Shown here: positions 1-7,767 of the stretch, in pieces
How the letters are laid out: every line of letters begins with the position of its first letter
Numbering within the stretch: the stretch's first letter is position 1
DNA from: Desulfovibrio intestinalis
GTDB taxonomy: Bacteria > Desulfobacterota > Desulfovibrionia > Desulfovibrionales > Desulfovibrionaceae
Assembly (NCBI RefSeq): GCF_014202345.1
Contig: NZ_JACHGO010000009.1
Coordinates: forward strand, 1-64,000
Reading direction: 5' to 3'
DNA: 64,000 nucleotides
The notes under the pieces: generated by a model
Database searches by the model: none
The model's input: the letters and a program-made list of their open reading frames with translations, nothing else
What the model was told of the DNA's origin: nothing
Translations under genes and position numbers: made by a program

Positions 1-268
1 GGTTATGCAGACGATGTTGTTCCTTAAGGAGCAAAGGAAAATCATCCTCATCATTACAGACGGAATACCTGATAGCACACACGCAGCAACCCATGCCGTG
101 AACGTAGCGCAAAAGCTTGGCTTTGAGGTGTATGGCCTTGGCATCCGTGATGAGCATATAGCCCACCTGCTGCCACAGACCAGCCGAGTTATCAACGATC
201 TGTCCGACCTGGCCCCCGTCATGTTTGACATGCTTCAGACCGCGCTGCTGAAAGGATGGGCATCATGA
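1..268 (+). CDS. C-terminal fragment of a VWA-domain protein (CobT-like), cut by the window edge
   Basis: The frame is open to base 2, so the gene starts outside the window and only about 88 C-terminal residues are visible. They contain a beta strand rich in Ile followed by TDGIPD, which fits the TDGxPD strand of a von Willebrand factor A domain (the MIDAS region of CobT/VWA proteins). A Gly-Leu-Gly-Ile strand follows and the protein ends in a short amphipathic tail. The next small ORF overlaps its stop as ATGA. Its position between the edge and a tRNA gene suggests it belongs to an integrated element rather than to cobalamin synthesis. The domain call is fairly good; the biological role is unknown. 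Confidence 0.6.
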   Translation, partial: VMQTMLFLKEQRKIILIITDGIPDSTHAATHAVNVAQKLGFEVYGLGIRDEHIAHLLPQTSRVINDLSDLAPVMFDMLQTALLKGWAS

Positions 269-357
269 TGGTACCACTGGACTATTGCCGCTGGAATCCG
301 GCACGATCCAATCCAACATTCTTCACCCACAACCGGCTGCGTATTCCGCGCTGCTGA
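265..357 (+). CDS. small ORF, 30 aa, translationally coupled to the VWA gene
   Basis: An ATG overlaps the stop of the VWA gene in an ATGA arrangement and opens a 30-codon frame ending in TGA. The peptide starts MMVPLDYCRWNPARSN and resembles no family I recognise. It has no hydrophobic segment. Support is only the stop-start overlap and the dense packing with the following ORFs; it may be a remnant. Confidence 0.3.
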   Translation: MMVPLDYCRWNPARSNPTFFTHNRLRIPRC

Positions 358-373
358 CACTCAAGGAGGCTGT

Positions 374-445
374 ATGAACCCACTGGCATGGATACCTGTT
401 GCTATTGCTGTGTTGCAGGTCATCAAGGAAAATTGGGACGATTAA
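374..445 (+). CDS. putative 23-aa single-span membrane peptide
   Basis: A perfect AAGGAGG Shine-Dalgarno sequence at 364-370 sits four bases before ATG 374. The frame encodes 23 residues. The middle (LAWIPVAIAVLQVI) is a plausible short transmembrane helix and the tail is charged (KENWDD). It was read directly from the sequence. The ribosome binding site, among the strongest in the window, is the main reason to believe it is translated. No family is recognised. Confidence 0.45.
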   Translation: MNPLAWIPVAIAVLQVIKENWDD

Positions 446-520
446 GCTATTCAAAAACGGCAACAGTGGGCGGGAGTGATCCCGCCTTCTGCATTTACGC
501 AACTGAAAAGGAGAATAACC

Positions 521-682
521 ATGAGCAGTAAATGGACATTTATTGGCGGCATACTGGCCGGAGTCGCAGGGGTATTCACTGCGGCTGCGATTTCTGTGGA
601 ACTGGAGGGTCGGAAAAGCGGCAGCCGCAATGCCTTGGATGAACCTGAAAAGCTGGCCTTGCCTAAAAGTGAAGGTCGGTAG
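521..682 (+). CDS. small membrane protein, 53 aa
   Basis: ATG 521 follows an AAGGAG motif with good spacing, so it is preferred over the upstream in-frame ATG at 476. Residues about 6-26 form one hydrophobic Gly/Ala-rich helix (FIGGILAGVAGVFTAAAISV); the remainder is polar and charged. Such one-helix proteins are frequent in phage and plasmid modules, but nothing shows a specific role. It is the last plus-strand ORF before the tRNA-Arg gene and has no recognisable homology. Confidence 0.5.
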   Translation: MSSKWTFIGGILAGVAGVFTAAAISVELEGRKSGSRNALDEPEKLALPKSEGR

Positions 683-787
683 AGGGCTAAAAGCTGATTG
701 TAGGGTGGGAAGCAGGGGTTATTCCCGCTTCCCCCTTGCCGATGACAGTATTTTTTTGACTGAAAAGTGATATGTGTAATCAAGACG

Positions 788-901
788 CTAGGGATGGTTG
801 GTGCAACCACAGCAGGCAAATCGATAAATATCGTGGGTTCTTCCATCTGGCCTTGAGGTTTCAAGCCGAGGCATTTTTCCGCACTTGATACATGGCCGCA
901 T
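788..901 (-). CDS. putative 37-aa zinc-finger peptide, Lar-like
   Basis: A 37-codon frame reads MRPCIKCGKMPRLETS and later FACCGCTN. The paired cysteine motifs (CxxCG near residue 4 and CCxC near residue 30) separated by a strand-forming stretch resemble the short Lar-type restriction-alleviation / phage zinc-ribbon family (CPFCG ... RLET ... CxxC). No strong ribosome binding site is visible and an in-frame TAA lies just upstream, which fixes ATG 901 as the only start. It points away from the plus-strand ORFs. This is family resemblance by eye only. Confidence 0.35.
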   Translation of the reverse strand: MRPCIKCGKMPRLETSRPDGRTHDIYRFACCGCTNHP

Positions 902-1078
902 GGAAAAGAGGTATTCTTAGCTACCATGAACGAAAATAGCCGCTATCTGCCGTGGCAAACATCAGAGTAGTTTGCGCATGAGATATCTAAGTCTATCAAA
1001 AATGTGCTACGGAGGTACATGTAGTAATATCCATTTTCCGCACAAAGGTTGGAAATAGGGTTGGAAAATTTTTTGATC

Positions 1079-1113
1079 AAAAAAGGCCCTTACGATTTTT
1101 TATCGTAAGGGCT
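1079..1113 (-). terminator. intrinsic terminator of the tRNA-Arg transcript
   Basis: The 11-bp arms GCCCTTACGAT and ATCGTAAGGGC enclose a five-base loop. Read on the minus strand the hairpin is followed by six T residues, just after the tRNA 3' end. Confidence 0.85.
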
Positions 1114-1122
1114 TAATTTTTA

Positions 1123-1199
<77 letters not shown>

Positions 1200-1423
1200 A
1201 TAAGACTTGTCTTGATATGCCGACTCGCCGCTGCTGTCAAGGGCGCGGCCAGCGTCCTGGCGTTGCCTCCCGGCATTGGTGCAGTGCCTACACGAACCAG
1301 AACAGCTCTGGCAGCATAACAGATCAGCGGCCTCCCGCTATTTGCATGGCGCATTTTTGTCAGGTATGCATAACTGAGGTAGCCCAGCGAGTTTCATCGG
1401 CTGGGCCGACAGGGAGAAGAACA

Positions 1424-2083
1424 ATGCCAGACACCACGCCACCATCAACGCCTTCATCAACAATGCCCCCGCAGCCCTCCAATAAGCCACCCCAGGCTTC
1501 CGATTCCGCTGTGCGCGACATTCTCATAGGCGTCAGCGGTGCTAGTGGCATGCCTCTGGCGGCTTGCCTGCTGCGCTGCCTTTCGGCCATGCCCTCAGTG
1601 CAGGTTCATTGCGTAATTTCACAGGGTGCGCACGCCGTGCTGCATACAGAATGCGGAGCCGGGCCAGAACTGCTGACACCATACGCCAGCCGAGTGTATG
1701 ACGCTGCCGACCTTGGAGCCGGACCGTCCAGCGGTTCATGGTGGCGGCGAAGGGGCACACCTGCAGCCATGATTTTGGTGCCTTGCTCTATGGGCACCTT
1801 GGGGGCCATAGCCTCGGGAGCCACACGCAACCTTGTGCAACGGTCCGCAGACGTGGCTCTTAAGGAACGGCTGCCTTTGGTGCTGGTCACGCGTGAAAGC
1901 CCGCTCTCGGCCATCCACTTGCGCAACATGCTCACGCTGCGTGAAGCCGGAGCCGTCATCATGCCGCTTTCGCCGGGTTTTTACCTGAATCCACAAACTC
2001 TGGAAGACATGCTGCTGCACATGTGCGGCCGCATACTTGATCAGGTGGCTCTGCCGCACAACCTGGGCCGCTGGCCCGGCTAG
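1424..2083 (+). CDS. ubiX: flavin prenyltransferase UbiX
   Basis: UbiX joins a dimethylallyl group to FMN, making the prenylated cofactor used by UbiD-type decarboxylases. The start at 1424 follows AGGGAGAAG; the longer upstream frame is rejected because it runs through low-complexity sequence. The protein has 219 residues with a Pro/Ser-rich N-terminal extension of about 30 residues. It then shows the Rossmann-like GVSGASGMPLA phosphate loop, CSMGTLGAIASG, RSADVALKERLPLVLVTRE, and the C-terminal SPGFYLNPQTLEDM segment typical of the family. No ubiD partner lies next to it in this window. The family is certain; the partner enzyme is unknown. Confidence 0.95.
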   Translation: MPDTTPPSTPSSTMPPQPSNKPPQASDSAVRDILIGVSGASGMPLAACLLRCLSAMPSVQVHCVISQGAHAVLHTECGAGPELLTPYASRVYDAADLGAGPSSGSWWRRRGTPAAMILVPCSMGTLGAIASGATRNLVQRSADVALKERLPLVLVTRESPLSAIHLRNMLTLREAGAVIMPLSPGFYLNPQTLEDMLLHMCGRILDQVALPHNLGRWPG

Positions 2084-2118
2084 CGGCCGCCGCTGACCAC
2101 AGCCTCGAGGAGATACAC

Positions 2119-2805
2119 ATGAGCACGATTACATGGTTTGGACACTCCGCTTTCAAAATCAGCGACAATGACGCCCATGTGGTCATTGATCCTTTTCTGG
2201 CGCCACAGTACGGCCTTACCGTGGACAATGTGGGCCATGCCGATATTGTTTTACTGACGCACGACCACGGCGATCATGTGGGTGAAGCCGTAACCATTTG
2301 CCGCAAAACCGGGGCCATGCTGGGGGCTGTGGTCGGCACCGCCCACAAGGCCGCAGCCGAACTGCCCGACAACCAGATACTCAACGGCATTGGCTTCAAT
2401 ATTGGCGGCACCATCACGCATAAAGGCGTCAGCGTCACTATGACCCAGGCCTTCCATACCAGCGACTCTGGTTGCCCAACGGGCTATATCGTGCGCATGT
2501 CCGACGGCCTCACGGTTTATCACTCTGGCGATACCTGTGTTTTTGGCGACATGGCGCTTTGGGGGCAATTATATCAGATTGACGTTGCCCTGCTGCCCAT
2601 AGGCGGCGTTTTCACTATGGACGCGGCGCAGGCCGCTCTGGCCTGCAAACTGCTCAAATGTAAAGCTGTCGTGCCCATGCACTGGGGGACCTTTCCCGTA
2701 CTGGCCCAGGACACAAAGGCTTTTGAAGCGGAACTGGCGAAGCTTGACCTGCCCTGCACCTGCGCCGTCATGGCACCCGGCCAGTCGCGTACCTTCCCGG
2801 TCTAG
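2119..2805 (+). CDS. UPF0173 metal-dependent hydrolase (metallo-beta-lactamase fold)
   Basis: The 228-residue protein starts MSTITWFGHSAFKI after a GAGGAG site. It carries the MBL-fold signature THDHGDH near residues 47-53, further ligands around HSGDT (near residue 136), and a C-terminal MHWGTFP motif. Size and motifs match the UPF0173 / YtkL family of small zinc hydrolases, whose physiological substrate is unknown. It lies 35 bp after ubiX on the same strand and may be co-transcribed. A repeat of family R1 begins right after its stop codon. Confidence 0.9.
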   Translation: MSTITWFGHSAFKISDNDAHVVIDPFLAPQYGLTVDNVGHADIVLLTHDHGDHVGEAVTICRKTGAMLGAVVGTAHKAAAELPDNQILNGIGFNIGGTITHKGVSVTMTQAFHTSDSGCPTGYIVRMSDGLTVYHSGDTCVFGDMALWGQLYQIDVALLPIGGVFTMDAAQAALACKLLKCKAVVPMHWGTFPVLAQDTKAFEAELAKLDLPCTCAVMAPGQSRTFPV

Positions 2806-2925
2806 AGCAGATTAACTTTGAAATGCATTACATTTCAAAGTTGTCATTATGCCGAGGATCGGACTTTTCCGGCAGAATCCACGCCGTTCTGTGTTGCAAA
2901 GCGCTTACCCCCGTACGGCTTTGGT
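2806..2925 (+). repeat. dispersed repeat R1, copy 1
   Basis: The sequence begins GAGCAGATTAACTTTGAAAT and forms a first hairpin (CTTTGAAATG...ATTTCAAAG). It continues with TTGTCAT, a GCCG...CGGC stretch and AATCCACGC. The same order of blocks recurs near 10.0, 21.4, 28.3 (inverted), 58.0 and 59.2 kb, always outside genes. It may also help end transcription of the preceding gene. Confidence 0.75.
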
Positions 2926-3020
2926 GCGTTTAAACTTTTTCGAAGCTAACATGCGCTAAGCTGGCCAGAACCAACAAGGCGTACCCTCAAGACGGCCTGG
3001 CCTCCACAAATGGACAAAAT

Positions 3021-3057
3021 AAAACTACCGACCTGCCAATGACAGATCGGTAGTTTT
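3021..3057. terminator. bidirectional terminator between the UPF0173 gene and flagellin 1
   Basis: The arms AAAACTACCGA and TCGGTAGTTTT pair perfectly around a 15-base loop. A/T runs lie on both sides, so it can serve the convergent genes on both strands. Confidence 0.85.
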
Positions 3058-3136
3058 TAATTTTTATTGCCGTGCAGCACTCCCCTGCCACAAGGCTATC
3101 AAGGGCATATGCCCTCCACCACCTGGTTAGCCAGCC

Positions 3137-4039
3137 CTAGCCAGAGATGAGCGAAAGCGCCATCCTGGGCATGCTGTTGGCCTGCGAAAGCATGGCTACA
3201 GCCGACTGGGTGAGGATCTGGTTGCGAACGAATGACGTCATTTCCGTGGCCACGTCCACGTCGGAAATGCGGGATTCGGCCGACTGCAGGTTTTCGGACT
3301 GGGTGGTGAGGTTGGAGATGGTGTTCTCCAGCCTGTTCTGCAATGCGCCAAGGTGGGCACGGATCTTGTCCTTGGAGACTACGGCATTGTTAATACCCAC
3401 CAGAGCCTTCTGCGCGGCTGCCTGCGTGGAAACCGTGTAGGCGTCTGAAGAGCTTGCAGCCTGATTGCCCACACCCAGAGCAGAGGCGGTGCTCGTGCCG
3501 ATCTGGATGTAGTAGTAGTCTTCCGCGGAGTCGTTCATGGTGCCGAAGTGGACCTTCAGCTTGCCAGTGGACTCAAGGCCGCTGTCGCCGCCGCCAGACC
3601 CCGTGTGTGTTTCACTGGACAGACTACCGTCCAGCAGCTTGATGCCGTTGAAGTCCGTGGCATTGGCGATTCGGGTAATTTCCGAAGCCATTGCCTGGTA
3701 CTCCGACTCGATCATCAAACGCTGCGTGGAGTCATAGGTGCCAGTGGCAGCCTGTTCGGCCAGTTCCTTCATGCGGACGAGCTTTTCGTCGATAACAGCC
3801 AGAGCGCCGTCGGCGGTCTGGATGAGGGAAATGGCGTCGTTGGCGTTACGCACACCCTGCTGCAAGGCAGCGATGTCGGTACGCATCAGTTCGCGAATGG
3901 CGAGGCCAGCGGCGTCGTCAGCCGCGGAGTTGATGCGCAGACCCGTGGACAGGCGCTGTACTGAAGTTTGCAGGTTGCCGTAGTGCGAGGTCAGCGTGTT
4001 AGCCACCTGAGTGGCCATCTGGTTGTGATTGATATACAT
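3137..4039 (-). CDS. fliC: flagellin, copy 1
   Basis: This is the filament subunit, exported by the flagellar type III apparatus and polymerised outside the cell. The chosen start (MYINHNQMATQ) lies five bases after a GGAGG site; the ATG four codons upstream overlaps that site. The 300 residues contain the conserved N-terminal D0/D1 coiled coil (VQRLSTGLRINSAADDAAGLAI, ANDAISLIQTADGAL) and the C-terminal helix (NRLENTISNL, LSQANSMP). The variable middle is short (about residues 140-210), so this is a small flagellin without elaborate outer domains. A second copy of nearly the same sequence lies 1.24 kb away, divergently oriented. Confidence 0.97.
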   Translation of the reverse strand: MYINHNQMATQVANTLTSHYGNLQTSVQRLSTGLRINSAADDAAGLAIRELMRTDIAALQQGVRNANDAISLIQTADGALAVIDEKLVRMKELAEQAATGTYDSTQRLMIESEYQAMASEITRIANATDFNGIKLLDGSLSSETHTGSGGGDSGLESTGKLKVHFGTMNDSAEDYYYIQIGTSTASALGVGNQAASSSDAYTVSTQAAAQKALVGINNAVVSKDKIRAHLGALQNRLENTISNLTTQSENLQSAESRISDVDVATEMTSFVRNQILTQSAVAMLSQANSMPRMALSLISG

Positions 4040-4120
4040 ACATTCCTCCATGAATGTGCTGTACGTCCCAGGCGGCGCGAAATGCCAACGCGTCCTTGCG
4101 TATTACCGCCTCTGACTATC

Positions 4121-4148
4121 CTATCGGACAAAATGCACAGCACATTAG
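4121..4148 (-). promoter_or_regulatory. candidate sigma-28 promoter of flagellin 1
   Basis: On the minus strand TAAT is followed after 15 bases by TCCGATAG. This approximates the flagellar sigma-28 pattern TAAA-N15-GCCGATAA. It would give a leader of roughly 75 nt. Confidence 0.45.
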
Positions 4149-5008
4149 GGGAAGAGAAAAAAATTCAGTCCCAGCCATGTCTCCACCCAGGTGGCAGGCA
4201 TTGCTGCATAAAAATGACCCGCCACAATGGTAACACCTTTTACAGGCCAGGAACCGAACTAGTTTTTAAACATAAAACCTAGTTTTGGGGTAAACACAAA
4301 GCACCCGCAGACGGTCTCGCTCTAAGGCTTAAAACCCGAAGTTTTTCGCTCTAAACTCCAGAGGGCTCGCCGAATCAAATTTTGGCAATCTCTATCCCTT
4401 TCACTCCAGACAGAGCTTCAGGCCTGCGTAGCATAGAAATGCCAGTCCACCGGTTTGTAGCTGGCGGCGATTCCGTTCATGCTCATTTGGTTGGCAGCTC
4501 CACGCCTTTCGGAAAAAGCCGGGCGCTCGCTCCGCCACACAGCAGCTTTCATTCTCGCCGGACGTTTCACGTTTTTTTCCGCCGCCGGTAGCAAGTTCAC
4601 AGTCTTTCACGCGGACGTCCACGTTTTCGCGGTCACTCCTGCAACTCAGTATTCAAAAACATAAAAACACTCACCGCAGGCCGCGCCCATACTGGGTGTG
4701 AGGTCTCATCTCCTTTTAACTGTGTACATTCACTTTGAATACAGCCCGGGGCGTCCGCCCCCCTGAAGCAATTCTTTCAAACCGGCCAGCATCATCGGCT
4801 CTAGGGATTGTTCCCTCGCAGCGACGTAGAGCTTCGCGGCACAAGCCAACGGCAGGAACAAGGCGCAGCTTGTTACGCACCGAGTTGGTATAACTTGCGC
4901 AACACTTTATATTTACAAGATAAATATATCTATACATACACCTGCACCCTGCGGGTAAAAAATTTTCAGAATCTGAAAATTGCCATGCTGACGGAGAAAT
5001 ATGGCAGC

Positions 5009-5035
5009 AATTTGACACTTTCGAGTTTCCGATAA
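5009..5035 (+). promoter_or_regulatory. candidate sigma-28 promoter of flagellin 2
   Basis: TCCGATAA at 5028-5035 matches seven of eight bases of the sigma-28 -10 element. The -35 at the expected spacing (AATT) is poor. It lies about 245 bp before the start codon, implying a long leader. Confidence 0.35.
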
Positions 5036-5279
5036 TGGCATGATTCCTGCTGGAATGCTGCCACAGGTTTTAGGGGTAGTTTTTGCCTTGCGGCAGCCAC
5101 GCAATCCGCGAGCAGCAAAAACTCATATGATTTGGGGGCTCCGCCTTGGCTTTGCCATTGCGGAGTAGCTTGACAACCATCATACGTTCGTAAAGACGAA
5201 CATTGTGCGGCGGTAGCCCGCATGGAAGCGGGTGTGCGCAAGCACCGTCGGGCATGCAGAACATTCAGGGAGGAATGTC

Positions 5280-6182
5280 ATGTATATCAATCACAACCAG
5301 ATGGCCACTCAAACGGCCAACACGCTGACATCGCATTACAGCAATCTGTCAAATTCGGTGCAGCGTCTGTCCACGGGTCTGCGCATCAACTCCGCGGCTG
5401 ACGACGCCGCTGGCCTCGCCATTCGCGAACTGATGCGTACCGACATCGCTGCCTTGCAGCAGGGTGTGCGTAACGCCAACGATGCAGTTTCCCTCATCCA
5501 GACCGCCGACGGCGCTCTGGCTGTTATCGACGAAAAGCTCGTCCGCATGAAGGAACTGGCCGAACAGGCTGCCACGGGCACCTATGACTCCACGCAGCGT
5601 TTGATGATCGAGTCGGAGTACCAGGCAATGGCTTCGGAAATTACCCGAATCGCCAATGCCACGGACTTCAACGGCCTCAAGCTGCTGGACGGCAGCCTGT
5701 CCGGTGCCACCCACACGGGCTCTGGCGGCGGCGACAGCGGCCTTGAGTCTACTGGTAAGATGAAGATCCACTTTGGTACCATGAACGACTCCGCGGAAGA
5801 CTACTACTACATCCAGATCGGTACGAGCACCGCCTCGGCCCTGGGTGTGGGCAATCAGGCCGATACCAACGCTGCTGCCTACACGGTTTCCACGCAGGAA
5901 GCCGCGCAGAAGGCTCTGGTGGGTCTTAACGATGCCGTAGTCTCCAAGGACAAGATTCGTGCTCACCTTGGCGCACTGCAAAACAGGCTGGAGAACACCA
6001 TCTCCAACCTCACCACCCAGTCCGAAAACCTGCAGGCGGCCGAATCCCGCATTTCCGACGTGGACGTGGCCACGGAAATGACGTCGTTCGTTCGCAACCA
6101 GATCCTCACTCAGTCGGCTGTAGCCATGCTTTCGCAGGCCAACAGCATGCCCAAGATGGCTATGCAGCTCATTGGTGGCTAG
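5280..6182 (+). CDS. fliC: flagellin, copy 2
   Basis: The gene encodes a 300-residue flagellin starting MYINHNQMATQTANT after GGGAGGAATGTC. The N-terminal 130 residues and C-terminal 80 residues are nearly identical to copy 1; differences cluster in the short central region (for example NQADTNAAAYT against NQAASSSDAYT) and at the extreme C terminus (MPKMAMQLIGG against MPRMALSLISG). Much of the DNA is also identical, so the two genes form a large inverted repeat. The filament may be made of both, or the copies may be expressed under different conditions. Confidence 0.97.
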   Translation: MYINHNQMATQTANTLTSHYSNLSNSVQRLSTGLRINSAADDAAGLAIRELMRTDIAALQQGVRNANDAVSLIQTADGALAVIDEKLVRMKELAEQAATGTYDSTQRLMIESEYQAMASEITRIANATDFNGLKLLDGSLSGATHTGSGGGDSGLESTGKMKIHFGTMNDSAEDYYYIQIGTSTASALGVGNQADTNAAAYTVSTQEAAQKALVGLNDAVVSKDKIRAHLGALQNRLENTISNLTTQSENLQAAESRISDVDVATEMTSFVRNQILTQSAVAMLSQANSMPKMAMQLIGG

Positions 6183-6234
6183 CAGGCCAGCCCTGGGCTG
6201 GACATGATTGAGGGCGTGCCTCGGCGCGCACACG

Positions 6235-6270
6235 AAATATCCCCGGAGGGTACGCCTTCCGGGGATATTT
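6235..6270 (+). terminator. terminator after flagellin 2
   Basis: AAATATCCCCGGA pairs with TCCGGGGATATTT around a ten-base loop, 53 bp after the flagellin stop codon. It is symmetric and may also serve rimO from the other side. Confidence 0.8.
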
Positions 6271-6304
6271 ACATGCGGAACAAACCGCCAGTTTATTCAA
6301 GGGC

Positions 6305-7633
6305 CTAAGCCAGAGCTGTCAGATCGTATTCGGTATTTTCAACAATATCGCATTCCACCAGGGCTCCGGGCGTAACGCCCGGCCCGCTTACGTAGGTGAT
6401 GCCGTCCACCTCTGGAGCTTGCAACCACACGCGGCCGCTGTGCAGCCCCGGCCATTCGGGATGCGGCGCATCCACAAGCACCTGCATGCGGGTGCCCACG
6501 TGGGCCGCAAGCAGGCGTTCGCTTATGTCGGCCTGTATGTCCATAAGAGTATCGCGCCGCCACTGCTTCACCTCATCCGGCACCTGATCGGGCAGGGTGG
6601 CCGCCACAGTGCCTTCTTCCGCGTGGTAGGCAAAAACTCCCACATGCTGGAAAGAGCTTTCTTCAACAAAGCGGCACAGACTTTCAAAATGTTCTTCCGT
6701 TTCACCGGGATACCCCACAATAAACGTGGTGCGCAAAGCCGCATGCGGCAAAATTTGCCGCACGGTGTCGAGCACTCGCCGTGGATTGCCCGCAAAGGGT
6801 CGCCCCATGCGGGAAAGAACGTCGGGATGAGCGTGCTGGAGGGGAATATCCAGGTAGGGCAACAAAGGCGGCCCGGTATCGCGGATGAGCTGCAACAGCT
6901 CCGGGGTCACTCCGGTAGGATACAGATAGAGCAGGCGCAGCCAGGCCAGCCCTTCCAGATCTGTCAGCTTTTCCAGCAGGGAGGGGAGGCCGTTTTTGAG
7001 CCCCATATCCGCACCCCAGGCGGTGAGATCCTGGGCCACCAGGGCCAGCTCGCGCACGCCCTGCCCAAGCAGGGCTTTGGCTTCATCCACAATATGTTCA
7101 GCGGTGAGAGATTTGAGCCCGCCCCGGATGGAAGGGATAGTGCAAAAAGCGCAGTTGTGCCTGCACCCTTCGCCCACCTTGAGCCATGCGTAGGACGGCC
7201 CGGTAGAGAGCAAACGGCCGCCGCCGGGCATGTGTTCCGGCGGCAATGGCAGGCCCAGCTTTTGCGTCACCAGGGCTGCCCAGCGCGGCAGGTCTGCCGT
7301 TGGCAGCCACAAATCCACTTCCGGCAGGTCCTGAGCCAGACCCTCTGCGCCGTAGCGCCCCACCATGCAGCCGCCTACAGCCAACAAGGGCTTCTTTTTA
7401 CAGCTTCCAAGGCGGTTCCCTGCGTCCAGAACGGCGCGTACAGATTCACGGACGGCAGGATCAATAAATCCGCAGGTATTGATGAACACAAGGTCGGCGC
7501 GGCCCATATGCTCCACATGGCTCACGGGCACCCCCAGAGAACCCAGCAGACGTTCGCTGTCTACCCTGTTCTTGGGACACCCGAGACTCAATGACCAGAC
7601 CTTGAGCTTCTTTTTACTGTTTGCGTTTGTCAT
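6305..7633 (-). CDS. rimO: ribosomal protein S12 methylthiotransferase RimO
   Basis: RimO adds a methylthio group to a conserved aspartate of ribosomal protein S12, using two [4Fe-4S] clusters and SAM. With the start at 7633 (MTNANSKKKLKVW) the protein has 442 residues, the usual family length. Cys 19, 54 and 89 fit the N-terminal UPF0004 cluster, and Cys 157, 161 and 164 form the radical-SAM CxxxCxxC (GEGCRHNCAFCTIPSIRG). A TRAM-like C-terminal domain follows. MRLMTNANS three codons upstream is an alternative start. The gene is divergent from the PAS-GGDEF-EAL gene. Confidence 0.95.
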   Translation of the reverse strand: MTNANSKKKLKVWSLSLGCPKNRVDSERLLGSLGVPVSHVEHMGRADLVFINTCGFIDPAVRESVRAVLDAGNRLGSCKKKPLLAVGGCMVGRYGAEGLAQDLPEVDLWLPTADLPRWAALVTQKLGLPLPPEHMPGGGRLLSTGPSYAWLKVGEGCRHNCAFCTIPSIRGGLKSLTAEHIVDEAKALLGQGVRELALVAQDLTAWGADMGLKNGLPSLLEKLTDLEGLAWLRLLYLYPTGVTPELLQLIRDTGPPLLPYLDIPLQHAHPDVLSRMGRPFAGNPRRVLDTVRQILPHAALRTTFIVGYPGETEEHFESLCRFVEESSFQHVGVFAYHAEEGTVAATLPDQVPDEVKQWRRDTLMDIQADISERLLAAHVGTRMQVLVDAPHPEWPGLHSGRVWLQAPEVDGITYVSGPGVTPGALVECDIVENTEYDLTALA

Positions 7634-7767
7634 GAGGCGCATCCTACAGATGAGCTCGCGCCTTGTCACCATGCCCGTCATTTGCAAAACAATAGGTCAA
7701 GTGATAAGATATACCTTTAGTAATCCTGTCACCCGTAGATCAGACCACGCAAAGAAAAACGCGTATT

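Larger units (their letters stand above)
4040..5279. other. 1.24-kb intergenic region between the divergent flagellin genes
   Basis: No convincing gene is visible on either strand; the frames present are short, lack ribosome binding sites and have no recognisable products. It holds candidate promoters for both flagellins near each end and is AT-richer than its flanks around 4.9-5.0 kb. Confidence 0.6.

Noticed and set aside
451..927. 158-codon minus-strand frame in the element region
   Set aside because: The protein has no recognisable features and no ribosome binding site; the shorter frame within it in another phase has a zinc-ribbon pattern instead.
5349..6233. 294-codon minus-strand frame opposite flagellin 2
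   Set aside because: It is antisense to a certain flagellin gene, and a corresponding frame opposite flagellin 1 is interrupted; there is no start signal.
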